In this document: positions 18,977-29,783 of the stretch, in pieces
Numbering within the stretch: position 1 is the stretch's first letter
Layout of the letters: each line of letters begins with the position of its first letter
DNA from: Verticillium longisporum
Lineage: Eukaryota > Ascomycota > Sordariomycetes > Glomerellales > Plectosphaerellaceae
Length of the DNA: 64,000 bases
Direction: 5' to 3'
NCBI GenBank assembly: GCA_019188255.1
Contig: JAETXT010000005.1
Span: forward strand, 744,001 to 808,000
Made by a program: the position numbers and the translations under genes
The notes under the pieces: model-generated
Seen by the model: only the letters and a program-made list of their open reading frames with translations
Told to the model about the DNA's origin: nothing
The model's database searches: none

Positions 18977-21900
18977 CTAGATACACACTGTTTGGATTCC
19001 GCCATTTGCAGTCTTGTGGTCGGTGCAAACAACCTGACAACAGGGGTAGATATCGGTGCACTTCCGGCTTCCCTTCTGTCCCCGCCATGTGACGTTGTCC
19101 TGGACGAGCTTCGAAGAACATACAGGGACTTGCCAGAAACCTGGAGTTGAGATGCCCTGTTGAAGGGGAAGGAAAGTCGGACTGTCAGGGCCTCCAGTAG
19201 CCGTGTCTGCCGACTTGCGCAAACCGAAGGGCAGCTTCTCGCCGTTTTCCTTCCACCCGTCATAAGCAGACCGCGCGAGCTCCTGCCAGGTGATCTCCCA
19301 GTCGTTGTCTGCCTTGCCGATGTCCGGCAAGCCGTACGGATACTCTGCGGTGCTGCTCTCCCTTGTCTTTCCTCCAATCGACTTGACAGACGGCACGCAG
19401 ATAACCCACAAGTCTTTGTTGTCGTACTTCAAGTACGCGTCGTTGCGCCAGCTGCCCAGGAAATTGGTGGTCTTCTGCGGGTTAAAACGCTCGAACGATC
19501 CAACGGCCACCACCGGGGCGCACGACTCATCGGCCGCCCAAGCATTGGTGACAAGCCTTGCGTGGATCACCTTCTTGACGACGGTACCCATCTGACCCTG
19601 GCTCACGTCCTTCGCTGGGTTCAAGACGAACAGGCCGTTGTTGAGAAGGCCAATCATGGCAGCTGATCCAGCAGGATCGCCACTGAACAAGAAGGTCATG
19701 AGGTTGTCAATGCTGTCTTTCAGCATCTTCACCATCAACTCGGCTGCCTTCTGAACCGAGTCGGCCGCATCAATGGCACCCTGCTCACTACTCGGACGCG
19801 GTGGACTTAGTGACTGGGCCAAGACAATGTACGTTGTTCTCTAGGTGTGAGGAGGGTGTTGTACTCACGAGTCTGAAACATTGCCTCCCATGAACTCATA
19901 CGCGTTGATAGCGCTGCCTACACTATCGCGCGCGCTTGTTGCTTTATCGTTGGCACTTGTCCACTTGGAGAATTGATCTGTGTCCAAAACCTGTTGACCA
20001 GTAGAGTCAGATGAAGATTCAAGTGTACGTATGCCGTAGAATATGTGACAGCCTTACCTTCTCCCAAATTCCAGCACCTGTGAATGCGAATATGGTGTCG
20101 AAAGAACCCAGGATAACTTTCAATGTGCCAAGCCAGTTTCCGGTCTGTGGCCGCACAAACTTGGCCGCCATGTTCTTTGCGTTGCTCGTGATGGAGTTCT
20201 CGACTTCGACAACAGCATCGTAATACTTTTGGTAGAACGCATTGAGGTTTCCAAAGGCGAGCTCGACCATAGCCACGGACGAGTACGTGAGGGTCTGACA
20301 GCTGATGGCATTGCTGTACGATGCAGATGTTAAAACTCACTCGAGAAGAGGGTACAACATCCATTGGGTGCACACATACCATCCACTCTTGCCCAGTTTG
20401 TCGCACGAGTAGTCCTCTGGTAGCTCTGTGGCCTGGCTCGGGTCATGATCGGTCCCCCACATCCAGCCGACGGCGACAGGCATGTTGGTCAACCAACGGG
20501 GGATGATGTCGGGGTTGCCGTTGTTGCGAATTCTGGTGATTAGCTCCCACCATGCCATCATGTCTTCGAGTGTCGTTTGGGCCATGACTGCGTCCCACCT
20601 CTTCCAGGGGTCGATTCCGATGTTTCCAGCGATACCGCAGTCTTTCCTATCTGTCTGGGTGTCAACATGATTCTAGATGTAGGGGCAAATGTATGGCCAA
20701 GTGAGTACTTACAGCATTGCCACGCTGTGATACAAATGTCAGATCTTGTCGTTACGTGAATAGAGAGGGTCACTTACGGAAGCCGGAATTGGCTGCTTTG
20801 CAAGCTGCCATGTCCTTCACCTTGCCGTCGTCGTCAAGCGGCGTCTCTTTAAAGATGGCTCCTGGGACAGCTGGACGAGTCTGCGTGCAAGCTGATGGAG
20901 GACAGTATCCTCGAGAACAAGCAAAAGCGCAGAGACCAATGTACTCGGATCCAAGGTTCGCCAGCGGGTAGCCAAAGGGTTTGCTTGCAGGCGGCTGGAC
21001 CATGCGACCCTTGGTGGAGCATATGCAAGGGGAGGGACTACAGAAGATTAGCACACTGGATGTAAGGCGAGGGCATTTGATGACTGACCAGTATCCGCGG
21101 CCACAGCTAAAGTCACACAGGCCCCCGAAGTTTCCTTGTCCAGTCCCGGAGACGCATCCTTGCTGGGTCACCGGCACCTCGGGCTCTGGCTCTTCTGGCT
21201 CCGGGATAGGCTGGGGGATGATGCATTTGCCCTTGAGGGATGCGTCCTTCGTGCATACTCCAGTAGGACAATAGTTGTGGTTGCATGAGAACTAGTAGTA
21301 AGTATCGTGAGTCAGAAAGAGTTTTCGCACCGACGGTACATGGTATTGGGGTTCAAGAAGAGTCTTGAGAAAAGTAGTCAGACTTACAGAGCAAAGTCCT
21401 TCGTACGTGCAAGTCATTCTGGTATGGCGGTGGTTAGCAGGCTGCTGAGGACGTGGTGATAGAGGGACCCCTCACCCAGCGGCAGGCCAAGCATCAATGT
21501 TGAGAGACTTGGGCTCGGTTACCTTGAGGCCCATCTTGGTACAAGTACAGGGTCCGCGAGGGCAGTAGCCATAGTTGCAAGCAAAGGAGCAGATGCCCTC
21601 GAAATTCTCATGAGCGGCCCCGAAATCCTTCACTCCCGTGCCGGCGACGCAAACTTGGTCACCCAGCGAGCGCGGCGGCGTCACAGAGACGGCTGCGCCT
21701 TTGGAACTGCCGACCCAGGCGTTCCAGTTGTTGAGGCCAGCGTTCTTGGAGCAGTCCGTTGTGATGGCAGGGCCCTTGACTGAGAGACCGCCCCTCGACA
21801 GGGTCACAACCACCTCGCCTGTGGCGCCGTTGAAAGGCACACTGCCGTGGTAGATGCCTACGCCTCCGTCGGGGATGGAGTCCCAGGCCCATTGGGCCTG

Positions 21901-23151
21901 CGCCTTGCCACCGATAGAGACTGTCGCTGCCGCATTGGAGCCCAGTAGCGCTGAATAGAAGATGCGGTCCTCTGAAAGTTCAGCGGGAGAGTACACCGTC
22001 TGATGCTGGGAGGCTGTGTTTCCTGTTGTTCCGCCACTCGAGCAGGCTGAACCTGGGTTCAACCGGTACCAAGTAGTCAGGGTCTCACGAGACACCGTCG
22101 AGATGTTGTTCTTGTATGTGTCGATGACATAAGGCAGCATATCACGCCATCCGTCATGGGGCATATCCCGAACATAGTTGAAAGGCGAGTTGCCTCTGTC
22201 GGCAGCAAACGCAGAGTATTGCCTCTCGTCCAGAGGACCGATGTAATGGGACTCTCCATAATCGTTCCACGAGATCTAGAGCCGCGTTAGGCTTTGTATC
22301 AAGTATGTAACAAGAGAGGCAGGAATCGTGCAACAAGCATAACTTACGATTTGCACAAACTCGGGTTGCAAGTACCAGATGTGGGCCCAGCGATCAAACC
22401 AGGTGTGGTCGCCCCTCCAAAGCCAGTTCTTGTCAAAGCCCGGCATGTTGGTGTAGAACCAAGGGGCGACCGGCATCATGTAAGGCATGCCCTTCATAAA
22501 ATCAAGGTACGAGGCGTCGACCTCGGTGTTCTTGCGGTTCGGGCCTTCAGCCCAAGCGGCCCAGCTGAATAGACCATCAGCGACGCCGAGGGCCACAGCC
22601 TTCTTGGCTCCTAGGGAGGACCAGGATGGGATGAAGAAGCACCCGGTCTCCTTCTTGATTGTGGGCCAGTCGGAAGAAGATTTGGGACCCTCAAACGTGG
22701 AGACTAGGGGCTGAGAGCCGCGGCGGAAATAGGCTGACGAGGCGGCATACTAAAGCAAGGTGTTGTGAGTATAAGCTCTGCATTCGGGCGGCGCGAGTTT
22801 GAGCAACATGTTGGTTGGACCTACTTTCTTGATCATGGTTATGACGGTGCCTTGCGGCCACGCGCCGTTGCCAGCATAGTCAAACGAAAGAAAAAGCTTG
22901 AAGCCCTTGCTTTCAGCAGCAGTGAAGAAGAGCGGAAGGTTGACGTCAGTGGTGTCCTCATCCATGGAGAAGTTGACGGCAAAGCCATCAATGTGCGCTT
23001 CTTGGGCGAGGCCGATCTCACGCTGATAGTCTGCCACAGTAAAGCCGGCGGTGTTAGACAGCATGAAATGCGCGAAAACCGACTTGGCCTGGACCTGGAC
23101 TATCCAGAGAGCCAGAGCCAGCAGCCCAGCAGAAATTCGACAGCCGATCAT
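18977..23151 (-). CDS. Modular GH71 alpha-1,3-glucanase (mutanase) with long C-terminal extension
   Basis: Eleven exons join into about 1,180 residues. Start MIGCRISAGLLALALWIVQ is a signal peptide. The GH71 domain follows (VFAHFMLSNTAGFTVADYQ, HIDGFAVNFSMDEDT, LFLSFDYAGNGAWP, PWFYTNMPGFDKNWLW, ISWNDYGESHYIGP), then a beta-sandwich-like region. Three Cys-rich modules of the type GxCSFxCNYGYCP or LCAFACSRGYCPP come next, separated by a Pro/Glu linker. The last 400 residues contain KDCGIAGNIGIDPWKRWD, a helical region (FGNLNAFYQKYYDAVVEVEN) and a final Cys-rich tail. GH71 enzymes cut alpha-1,3-glucan of fungal walls or bacterial mutan outside the cell. A 12-nt microexon (20713-20724) is needed to keep the frame. 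The function of the C-terminal half is unknown to me. The gene converges on the Kex2-site protein gene. Confidence 0.85.
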
Positions 23152-24359
23152 GTTGTCGGGCGTCAGGAGAGATGGCCAGGTGGGTGAGGATGCCTTTGAG
23201 GCCGTTGGAGTAATCTGCACTCATGCTTCTGTCCTCCTCGCGTCCCTTATATGAATCCACGGAGGAGACGAACCCTCGCCCTGGTCATCATCGAAACATG
23301 GAATGCCCCTCGGCCTTGTTGAGCTCTTTTCCAGCCTGCATGCTCCTAAGTCGTTCCGCCGGAATCCTTCAACAGAGCGATGGCACGGCAAACGGAGATC
23401 GGGTCCTCGAGGAACTACTAGCCCCCAAACCCTCGTCCAGCGCTGTAATTCGTGCGGCATCCGAGTCCTAGAGTGGATCATGGAGATTGGCATGCGGGAT
23501 GAGTGCCGTTCGCAGCTTAGCTCGACGAACCGTCGACCCAGGCCCGCGGGCTAGGCCGAGCATGAAGGGACTTTGGTCTAAGCCCTATGGCAGTCGACCC
23601 GATCAAATCTCTTGGCCCTGGAGATACCCGGGCGGACCTGGCAAGCGTGCTGAGAGATATTGCCACAAAGCTGCAACAGGTTCGGCTCCTAACGAGAGTC
23701 GGCTTTCGCTGGCAGCGTTGCATGGGGTGAGGTGAGCACTAAGCAGGCTCTTGGTGCCAGGGGGTTTTTCCCTGTATGGTTGACCCAGTGGGACAACTGA
23801 CCCCGATCACCTGCCTACATTGGCAAGCCGTAACGAAGAAAAGAGAGCCAGATGCGATTCGGACTAGATGGGAGAACGTGCATCGAGTACCAGGACGAGG
23901 GTGACAATGGGTCGAAGAGGAAATCTACCTTCGCTACGGGTCACCCGGCCCGAGAAAACTAGGCCTGCTTCTCACGGGGTGATTAGCCTTCACTGTGTAG
24001 AATGGAAATTCCATGATGGTAGCTCACATTCGTTGAAAGGCATGCCGCGCTTTTCACAGAATCGATGCGTAGATAGGCAGGTATCTACGGCAAGCTGATG
24101 GAAACACATTGAAATCCTCTACGGCTAGCGATGCTGGGCGATGCTGAGAGATGGAGGCTGAGCATATAGGTGGTACAGCTGCAGGCCTCATTCGCAGTGC
24201 CTCGCAGGGATTGGACGTCCACGCAGCTCAAGGCTCTCGTCGTCTTGGCGCGTGATGGCAAGCCATGACCACAGCTCCAGAAACACCGTGCAGCCTAGTC
24301 GCGAGTGCTGGCTCAATCATTCGTAGTATCCCCAGTCGAACAGATCATCGCATTTCTTC
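23152..24359. other. Divergent promoter region
   Basis: About 1.2 kb between the starts of the GH71 gene (minus) and the STAND-N/ankyrin gene (plus). The minus-strand GH71 frame stays open upstream to a Met at 23220, but the signal peptide begins at 23151, which I prefer as the start. No other gene is seen. Confidence 0.6.
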
Positions 24360-26550
24360 ATGGATGTGACGACTGGAGTGGCTGGCCTCGTCATCTTTGC
24401 CATCGATGCGGCCTTTAAGCTCACGAATCTGGTCAATGAAATCCGAGACGCGCCCGACGATATTCGCGATCTGGGGTCGAACCTCATATCCCTGGCCACG
24501 ATTTTGAACAGCACAAAGACATTGTGCTCGCTGGACGAGTTCAAAGGCGTCGATGAGCTGCTGTCGGAGACTCTGATGAGCTGCGTGAAACAGTATGAGG
24601 ATGCCAGCAGCGGCCTGTATGCCGAGCTGAGCGCCTTCAAGCCTCGCACGCCGACGACACCTGGCGTGGTGGAGAGGCGGAGCTTGCGACAAAAGATGCA
24701 CTGGTCCTGGCGGCAAAAGTCGAGGCAGGCTCTCAAGACGAGACTGTTTGATTCTAGGGACAACCTGAACATGGCCGTCACCGTCCTCAATGGGTACCTT
24801 ACCATCCGTTCGGCCCAGCGAGGTCCTCTACAGTCGGGCTGACAGACGATGCAGTACGGTGGCCGGCAAAGGGTATCACGCGATTCGTATGGATATTGCC
24901 GAGCTCAACATGAAGCTGAACCGGGGTGCGAGCCCTGCGAGCCGCGCTACCCGGCAGCGATTTCGCGACAAGCTAGAAGATGATCTGAGAAGCGTGACGA
25001 GTGATGGTCAGATCGTAAGCGTAGCGGGCAGGACAGATGTGAGTTTCGGGATCCGCAACTACTTTGATCGCCTAGAGATTGCCACGATCCCAGCTGCTCC
25101 TCCGCCTATTGACGCGTTGTGGGTATACATCAGTCACCTATCGCCTTATCATTCTTGCTGACAGGCTTCCTTGCAGTCCAGAGCAGGCCAACAGTGCGGT
25201 AGACACGGAAGAAGCTGTCGGTAACGGGTCTGCGCGCGCGCCAAAAACGCTCTTGGAAGCTGTGACGTCTGGAGACCGAGCCGCCGTGGAGTATGTCCTG
25301 TCCCAGGACGCTGGCCTGAACCAGCGATCGCCAGAGGGCCAGACTGTGTTGCACATTTGCGTCTCGTACGACGACAGGGAAACGGCAGACATTCTCATCA
25401 AGCATGAGCCGAGCATCATCAACAGGAAGAACTCTCGCAGCGAGACCCCTTTCCAGTTCGCCTTGCGAGAGCAGTCCTGGAACGTAGCTGGTCTTCTCAT
25501 CGAGCGGGGCTGCTCCATGGGCCAGTTCGCCACGGAATTCTTCACCTGGCTGCCGCAACATGTGACGGACCTGGATTCCGTGCAGCCCGTCATCCGGGCT
25601 TGTTCAATGAGACTGGGGAGCGGCATCGGCTCGACACCGCTTCTGCATCGAGCCATCGAGCGTGGTGATACACGGTCTCTCGAGATTCTACTGCAGCAGG
25701 GGCTCAACCCCGATTATCCCGAGGCGGACACAGGTACGCAAAAAATTCCTCAACTCCACGAGCTCTTGTACCCGAAGAGTCTGTTCCAGCTGACGCACTT
25801 CTGCTTCCAGGGTTGCGGCCGATCCGGGTCGCCGTGCTGCTGGAGCAGCGGGAGCACGCCAAGCTCCTGATCGAACACGGCGCCGCGCTCAACAGGTTTA
25901 TCCCGGCGACGATCGCCACGGATAAGATTCATCCACAGCACGAGCGCAAATACCACGACCGGTGCCGCGCGCTGTTGTACGACGCCTCGCTTCTGCAGAT
26001 GTCCATCCTGTTCAACAAGGACGATACACCAGCCATGATGCAGCTCCTCCTCGACAACGGGGAGGATCCAGACTCCAAGGAGGGAGGGACGGCCAACCTC
26101 CTCACGCACCTCTATCTCGAGTCCCAGTGGGTCTACGCCCAGGCCATCATCCGCGCGGGCGGCGACGTCAACGGGCGTGGTCCAGACGGCTCAACGACGA
26201 TGCACTGGGCGGCGTACGTGAACAACACGCCCCTCATCAAGATGCTGCGAGAATACGGCGCCGACGTCAACCCCAGGCATCCGGGCAAGGACGACTCGAC
26301 ACCCCTCATGCTCACTGTGCGACACAGAGCGAGGGCGGCGGTCATGGCACTGCTCGACGCAGGGGCGAATGCCAGAATGACAGACGTTTGGGGGGTCACG
26401 GCACTCGGAAACGCGGAATATCTAAAGTCGGATCCAGAGTGGGCAAAGGCTCTGTCGGCACTGAGAGAGGCAACCATGCCGTCCGCCAAGAAGAAGCCGC
26501 TCTTCGTTTTGGTCAGCGAGGAACGGGAGACATCGAAACAAAAGGGATGA
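24360..26550 (+). CDS. Fungal STAND-type N-terminal domain plus ankyrin repeats
   Basis: Four exons. The start MDVTTGVAGLVIFAIDAAFK, with LVNEIRDAPDDIRDLGSNL and the following helices, matches the fungal N-terminal domain found on NLR/STAND proteins and related ankyrin proteins. Introns near 24793 and 25119 remove in-frame stops. The middle encodes ankyrin repeats (APKTLLEAVTSGDRAAVEYVL, EGQTVLHICVSYDDRETADIL, GSTPLLHRAIERGDTRSLEIL). After an intron near 25735 more follow (IRVAVLLEQREHAKLLIEHGA, GSTTMHWAAYVNNTPLIKML, STPLMLTVRHRARAAVMALL). No NACHT or NB-ARC motif lies between, so it is not a complete NLR. The likely role is a scaffold or recognition protein in non-self response or signalling, inferred from domain type. 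It is cytosolic, with no membrane segment. Confidence 0.8.
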
Positions 26551-26952
26551 GGAGATGCAGTCGACGGTGTTCCTTAGGCACCGTAATGTGCCTTAGATGC
26601 ATCATGCCCGCTAAGTGCATGTGTGAATGCAATTGCATCTGCGGCGCCGACAACGTGGTGGGGTAAACGGCTGCGCTAACCGGATTGAGGTCGTACCTGT
26701 AACACCTCAACTGCTAGTGACGCCCTGCTGACCTCGTGCTGTCGAGCAGTCGAACCACCAACAGCAACCTCGAAGCTATCCCTATTAGCCATTTGCGCGC
26801 ATTTGAGAGCATTTGTCTTTTGCGATTCCGATTCTATACCTTTGCATTTCTTCTTCCTGCATCTTCGACTCGACGTCTCCAGAACTCTACCCACTAGATT
26901 CCCGTACCCCATAATCGGCCACGACACCCGGTGAAGCACACGAACAGACACA
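26551..26952. other. Promoter region of the copper transporter gene
   Basis: About 400 bases between tandem plus-strand genes. Repeated CATTTG words occur at about 26788-26816 (ATTTGCGCGCATTTGAGAGC). I do not see a clear copper-response element. No gene is present. Confidence 0.55.
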
Positions 26953-27807
26953 ATGGACCACTCCCACATGGATCACGGCGACTCTGGCCATGGCGGCATG
27001 GACCATGGCCACGGCGGAATGGACCACGGCGACATGGGCGGCGCCCAGTGCAGCATGAACGCAAGTCACCCTCTCCACCTCTGCCTAGGTAGGCACCAGC
27101 TAACCCGTGCCACCCTTCAGATGCTCTTCACCTGGGACACCAGCAACCTCTGCATCGTCTTCCGTCAATGGCGCATCGACTCGACCTTCTCCCTCGTCCT
27201 GTCACTCCTGCTCGTCGTCGCTCTGACCGCCGGCTACGAGGCCCTCCGCGCCGCCTCCCGCCGCTACGAGACGGCTGTCAACAAGCGCGTCACAAACCTC
27301 CCCAGTACGTGCCCCCCGCTCTCCCCCTCACTCTCGCCCTCGCCCTCAAACCTCCCCTGGTCTCCCACCCCGTCATGGCGTGTCTCCCCATCCCTCGAGT
27401 CTGAGCGCTCGGCGGCTAAAGACGTGTCCCGCTCGATAAAGCCACCGGTGACCGAGAACCCGATACTGAGACCACGCCCTTCCTCTGGACAGGATCGCAG
27501 CAGGTTGAGGCGAGCAAGACCGCGCACGTCGTCAAGGCCGTGCTCTACGCGCTGCAGAACTTTTACGCCTTTATGATCATGTGAGTTTCCCTCTGTTCCT
27601 TTCGCTCTCTCCTTTGCTCCCTCGCCCTCTCGCTTGTAGGGGTAGTCGGAGGTGGATGGTCCGAGAATCGGGGTTTGCTGACGGCGCAGGTTGATCTTCA
27701 TGACGTACAACGGCTGGGTCATGGTTGCTGTGGCGCTCGGGGCGTTCGTGGGCTACCTTCTCTTCGGCAACTCGACGTCCTCCACCAAGGACAACGCCTG
27801 CCATTAA
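26953..27807 (+). CDS. CTR-family high-affinity copper transporter
   Basis: Four exons. The N-terminus is a run of Met/His/Asp/Gly motifs (MDHSHMDHGDSGHGGMDHG), the extracellular or lumenal copper-binding region of CTR proteins. Transmembrane segment 1 is in exon 2 (FSLVLSLLLVVALTAGY). After a 180-odd nt intron, the loop QQVEASKTAHVVKAVLYALQ leads to TM2 with the MxxxM copper-selectivity motif (FMIMLIFMTYNGW), split by an intron, and TM3 has the GxxxG packing motif (GAFVGYLLFG). The protein ends DNACH. It imports Cu(I) across the plasma or vacuolar membrane as a trimer. Intron 1 (27061-27120) is exactly 60 nt and uses a GC donor (AAC|GCAAGT) with a GCTAAC branch site; unspliced, the frame stays open and would add 20 residues. 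Confidence 0.92.
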
Positions 27808-27969
27808 GACACGTTTGTTTGCGTCGCGGGTCCTGACAAAGGCAGATGGGAGAGTGTCAAGCTGGAGTCTCATTTCATTCGTCTAAAGGTTGCTGCTGTC
27901 ATGGGATATCTACATCAGTATGCGACGGACACGTCGGCATGACTTGAATGCAAAGTAGGAGAAGAAACT

Positions 27970-29328
27970 CTACATCTTGGCCGGCTCTCCTGCGTCTGCT
28001 GCAGCCTCGGTCTCCTCCTGGAGAGCCGGGTCGGAAACGACGTCGGGCTTGGGCTTCTTCGTGTCGAAGAAGCCCCCTTCCTTCTCCACCGTCTTGATAA
28101 TGTCCTCGTCGCCGTGGTGCTGGTTGTGTTCAAACTCGGGCGTCTCGCCGTACGCGAGCCGCGCCGCGTCGACGAGAATGTGCGCCGTCATGCCCCAGAC
28201 CTTGTACCGCGCGACCTGCTCCTCCTCGAGCTTGGCCGCGAGCTTCGTCTGCGCCTGCGCGTCCGCGTCGGCTGGGGCCTCCTCCTGCTGCTTCTCGTCT
28301 TGCGCACGCGCCGCGGCGGGTGGCGCCTCGGGCTTGGACACGCGCTGCGCGTCGACAGGGACGTAGAAGTTGTGCACGCGCCACGGCGACTCGCGAAAGT
28401 GGACCCAGCGGCCGTCGTACCAGTGGCCCGGCGGATGGGTGCGGCCCGTCGCCTCGTCCTGGGCGCGCAGGAAGTTGTGGAAGGGGGCCGAGAAGACGGC
28501 GGCGACCTCCTTGGCGTCGAGGACGGGGATCATGGCCTCGGCCGGCGGAGGGGCGTCGGCGTGGGCGTCAGCTGCACCGGGCGGTCTCGTCTCGGTCGTC
28601 TGGTCGGTGTGCAGGAAGGCGACGCAGGGGCGCACGACGATCTGGGTCTGGGCGATGTTGCAGGGTAGTTCGCAGAGCGACTCGATGCGGAAGGGGGCAG
28701 GCAGGGGGTGATGTATGTTGGGCAGGCCGATTTCCTCAAAGGCCTCGCGGCGGGCAATCTGGTCTGGGCCGGATCAGCGGGGTGGGTCTCGATCCGAGGC
28801 ACGGCAAGGCGAGTATATATGCAGCAGCAGCAAGTGAGGAGTGGAAGAGGTGGACATACAGGGCGTCTCGTGAACGTCATCGGCCTTGCCACCAGGGAAA
28901 GCAGCGTGTCCAGAGTAATTACGCAGGCTGGCGGCACGCATGGTGATGACGACCCTCAAATCGCCACGGCGATCGGCAAACAGGAGGAGAAGCACGGCGG
29001 CGCGGCGGCTGGCGGGCAGGCGGTCCCATGTCGGCAGGGGCGGCGGCCTGTAGGCTCGGAGGCGGGCGAGGGCGGCAGCCGATTGCGCTGTCAGCGGCGA
29101 CATGGCGGCGGCATCCCAGTAGGAGGAGTCGAGTTCGTGGTCGAGGTTGGACCCTGTGTCAGCCTCGGGTCGAGAAGCCGAGGCTTTCCGCAGGTAGGTG
29201 ACAAAGTTGCTGAGGTCCTCTTCGGTGGGTTTAGGCAGAGCAGGTCCGGCTGGAATGCCGAGTGGTGGAATAGCGGCCTCGTGAAGTATGCGGCTGTCGG
29301 TGGACGCGGCTAGCGGTTCTGTGCTCAT
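27970..29328 (-). CDS. Nudix hydrolase, coenzyme A diphosphatase type (PCD1-like)
   Basis: Two exons from the ATG at 29328. The N-terminal region has the CoA-pyrophosphatase (UPF0035) lead-in VLLLLFADRRGDLRVVITMR, then LRNYSGHAAFPGGKADD. The Nudix box is cut by an intron: HETP-Y on one side and QIARREAFEEIGL on the other restore the REx2EExGx catalytic core. Downstream are IAQTQIVVRPCVAFL and HFRESPWRVHNFYVP. A Lys/Glu/Ala-rich insert (AAARAQDEKQQEEAPADADA) precedes the family-typical VWGMTAHILVDAARLAYG. The tail is acidic. Family enzymes hydrolyse CoA or oxidised CoA to 3',5'-ADP and phosphopantetheine, usually in peroxisomes; I see no clear PTS1, as the C-terminus is AKM. The first 80 residues are longer than in the yeast enzyme. 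Confidence 0.88.
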
Positions 29329-29783
29329 GGTGGTGGAAGAGGGAGAAGATGGGAGTATTGAATATGGGAGGTGTCGTCACAAGATGATTCAGGTCCGTCA
29401 CAAGCACAAGCATCTTGGCTACTTAGGCTTGTTAGGTAGGCAGGTGGGGTTTAGCGGTGCCTCTTGCCGCCTAGGTACCTAGGCCTAGGTACCTGGGCCT
29501 AGGTAGTGGGTAGGTACCGTAGGTAATTACCTGGTGGGGCACGCGATCGGGTGAGCTGGGCCGTCATCAGGCCGGGGCGCCGAATGCGGGGGCGGGGCTG
29601 CCTCGATCCTGCCAGCCTTGTCTGTGCTGTACCTCGACAAGATTGATATACGACGAAAGGATGGGACACGATCAAGCAAACCAACGACACCACGGATACA
29701 CTGACCAGTCCATGATGCCCAAATCATCTCTATTCCCCTAGTTCCAGCTATGCTTGGTCCAAACGTTCTGCCTTCTCAAGCAG
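29329..29783. other. Intergenic region with palindromic CCTAGGTACC cluster
   Basis: About 450 bases between the start of the Nudix gene and the 3' end of the next minus-strand gene. It holds a dense set of CCTAGGTACC palindromes, annotated separately. No gene is seen. Confidence 0.6.
29470..29531. repeat. Cluster of CCTAGGTACC palindromes
   Basis: Overlapping copies of CCTAGGTACCTAGG and close variants (GGCCTAGGTACCTGGG, TAGGTAGTGGGTAGGTACC) form nested inverted repeats. The same word occurs at 63811-63828 and, degenerate, near 38634-38655 and 49250-49290, always between genes. Confidence 0.75.

Noticed and set aside
28114..28946. Plus-strand frames opposite the Nudix gene
   Set aside because: Antisense shadows with Arg/Gly-rich composition; the minus strand carries the Nudix domain.
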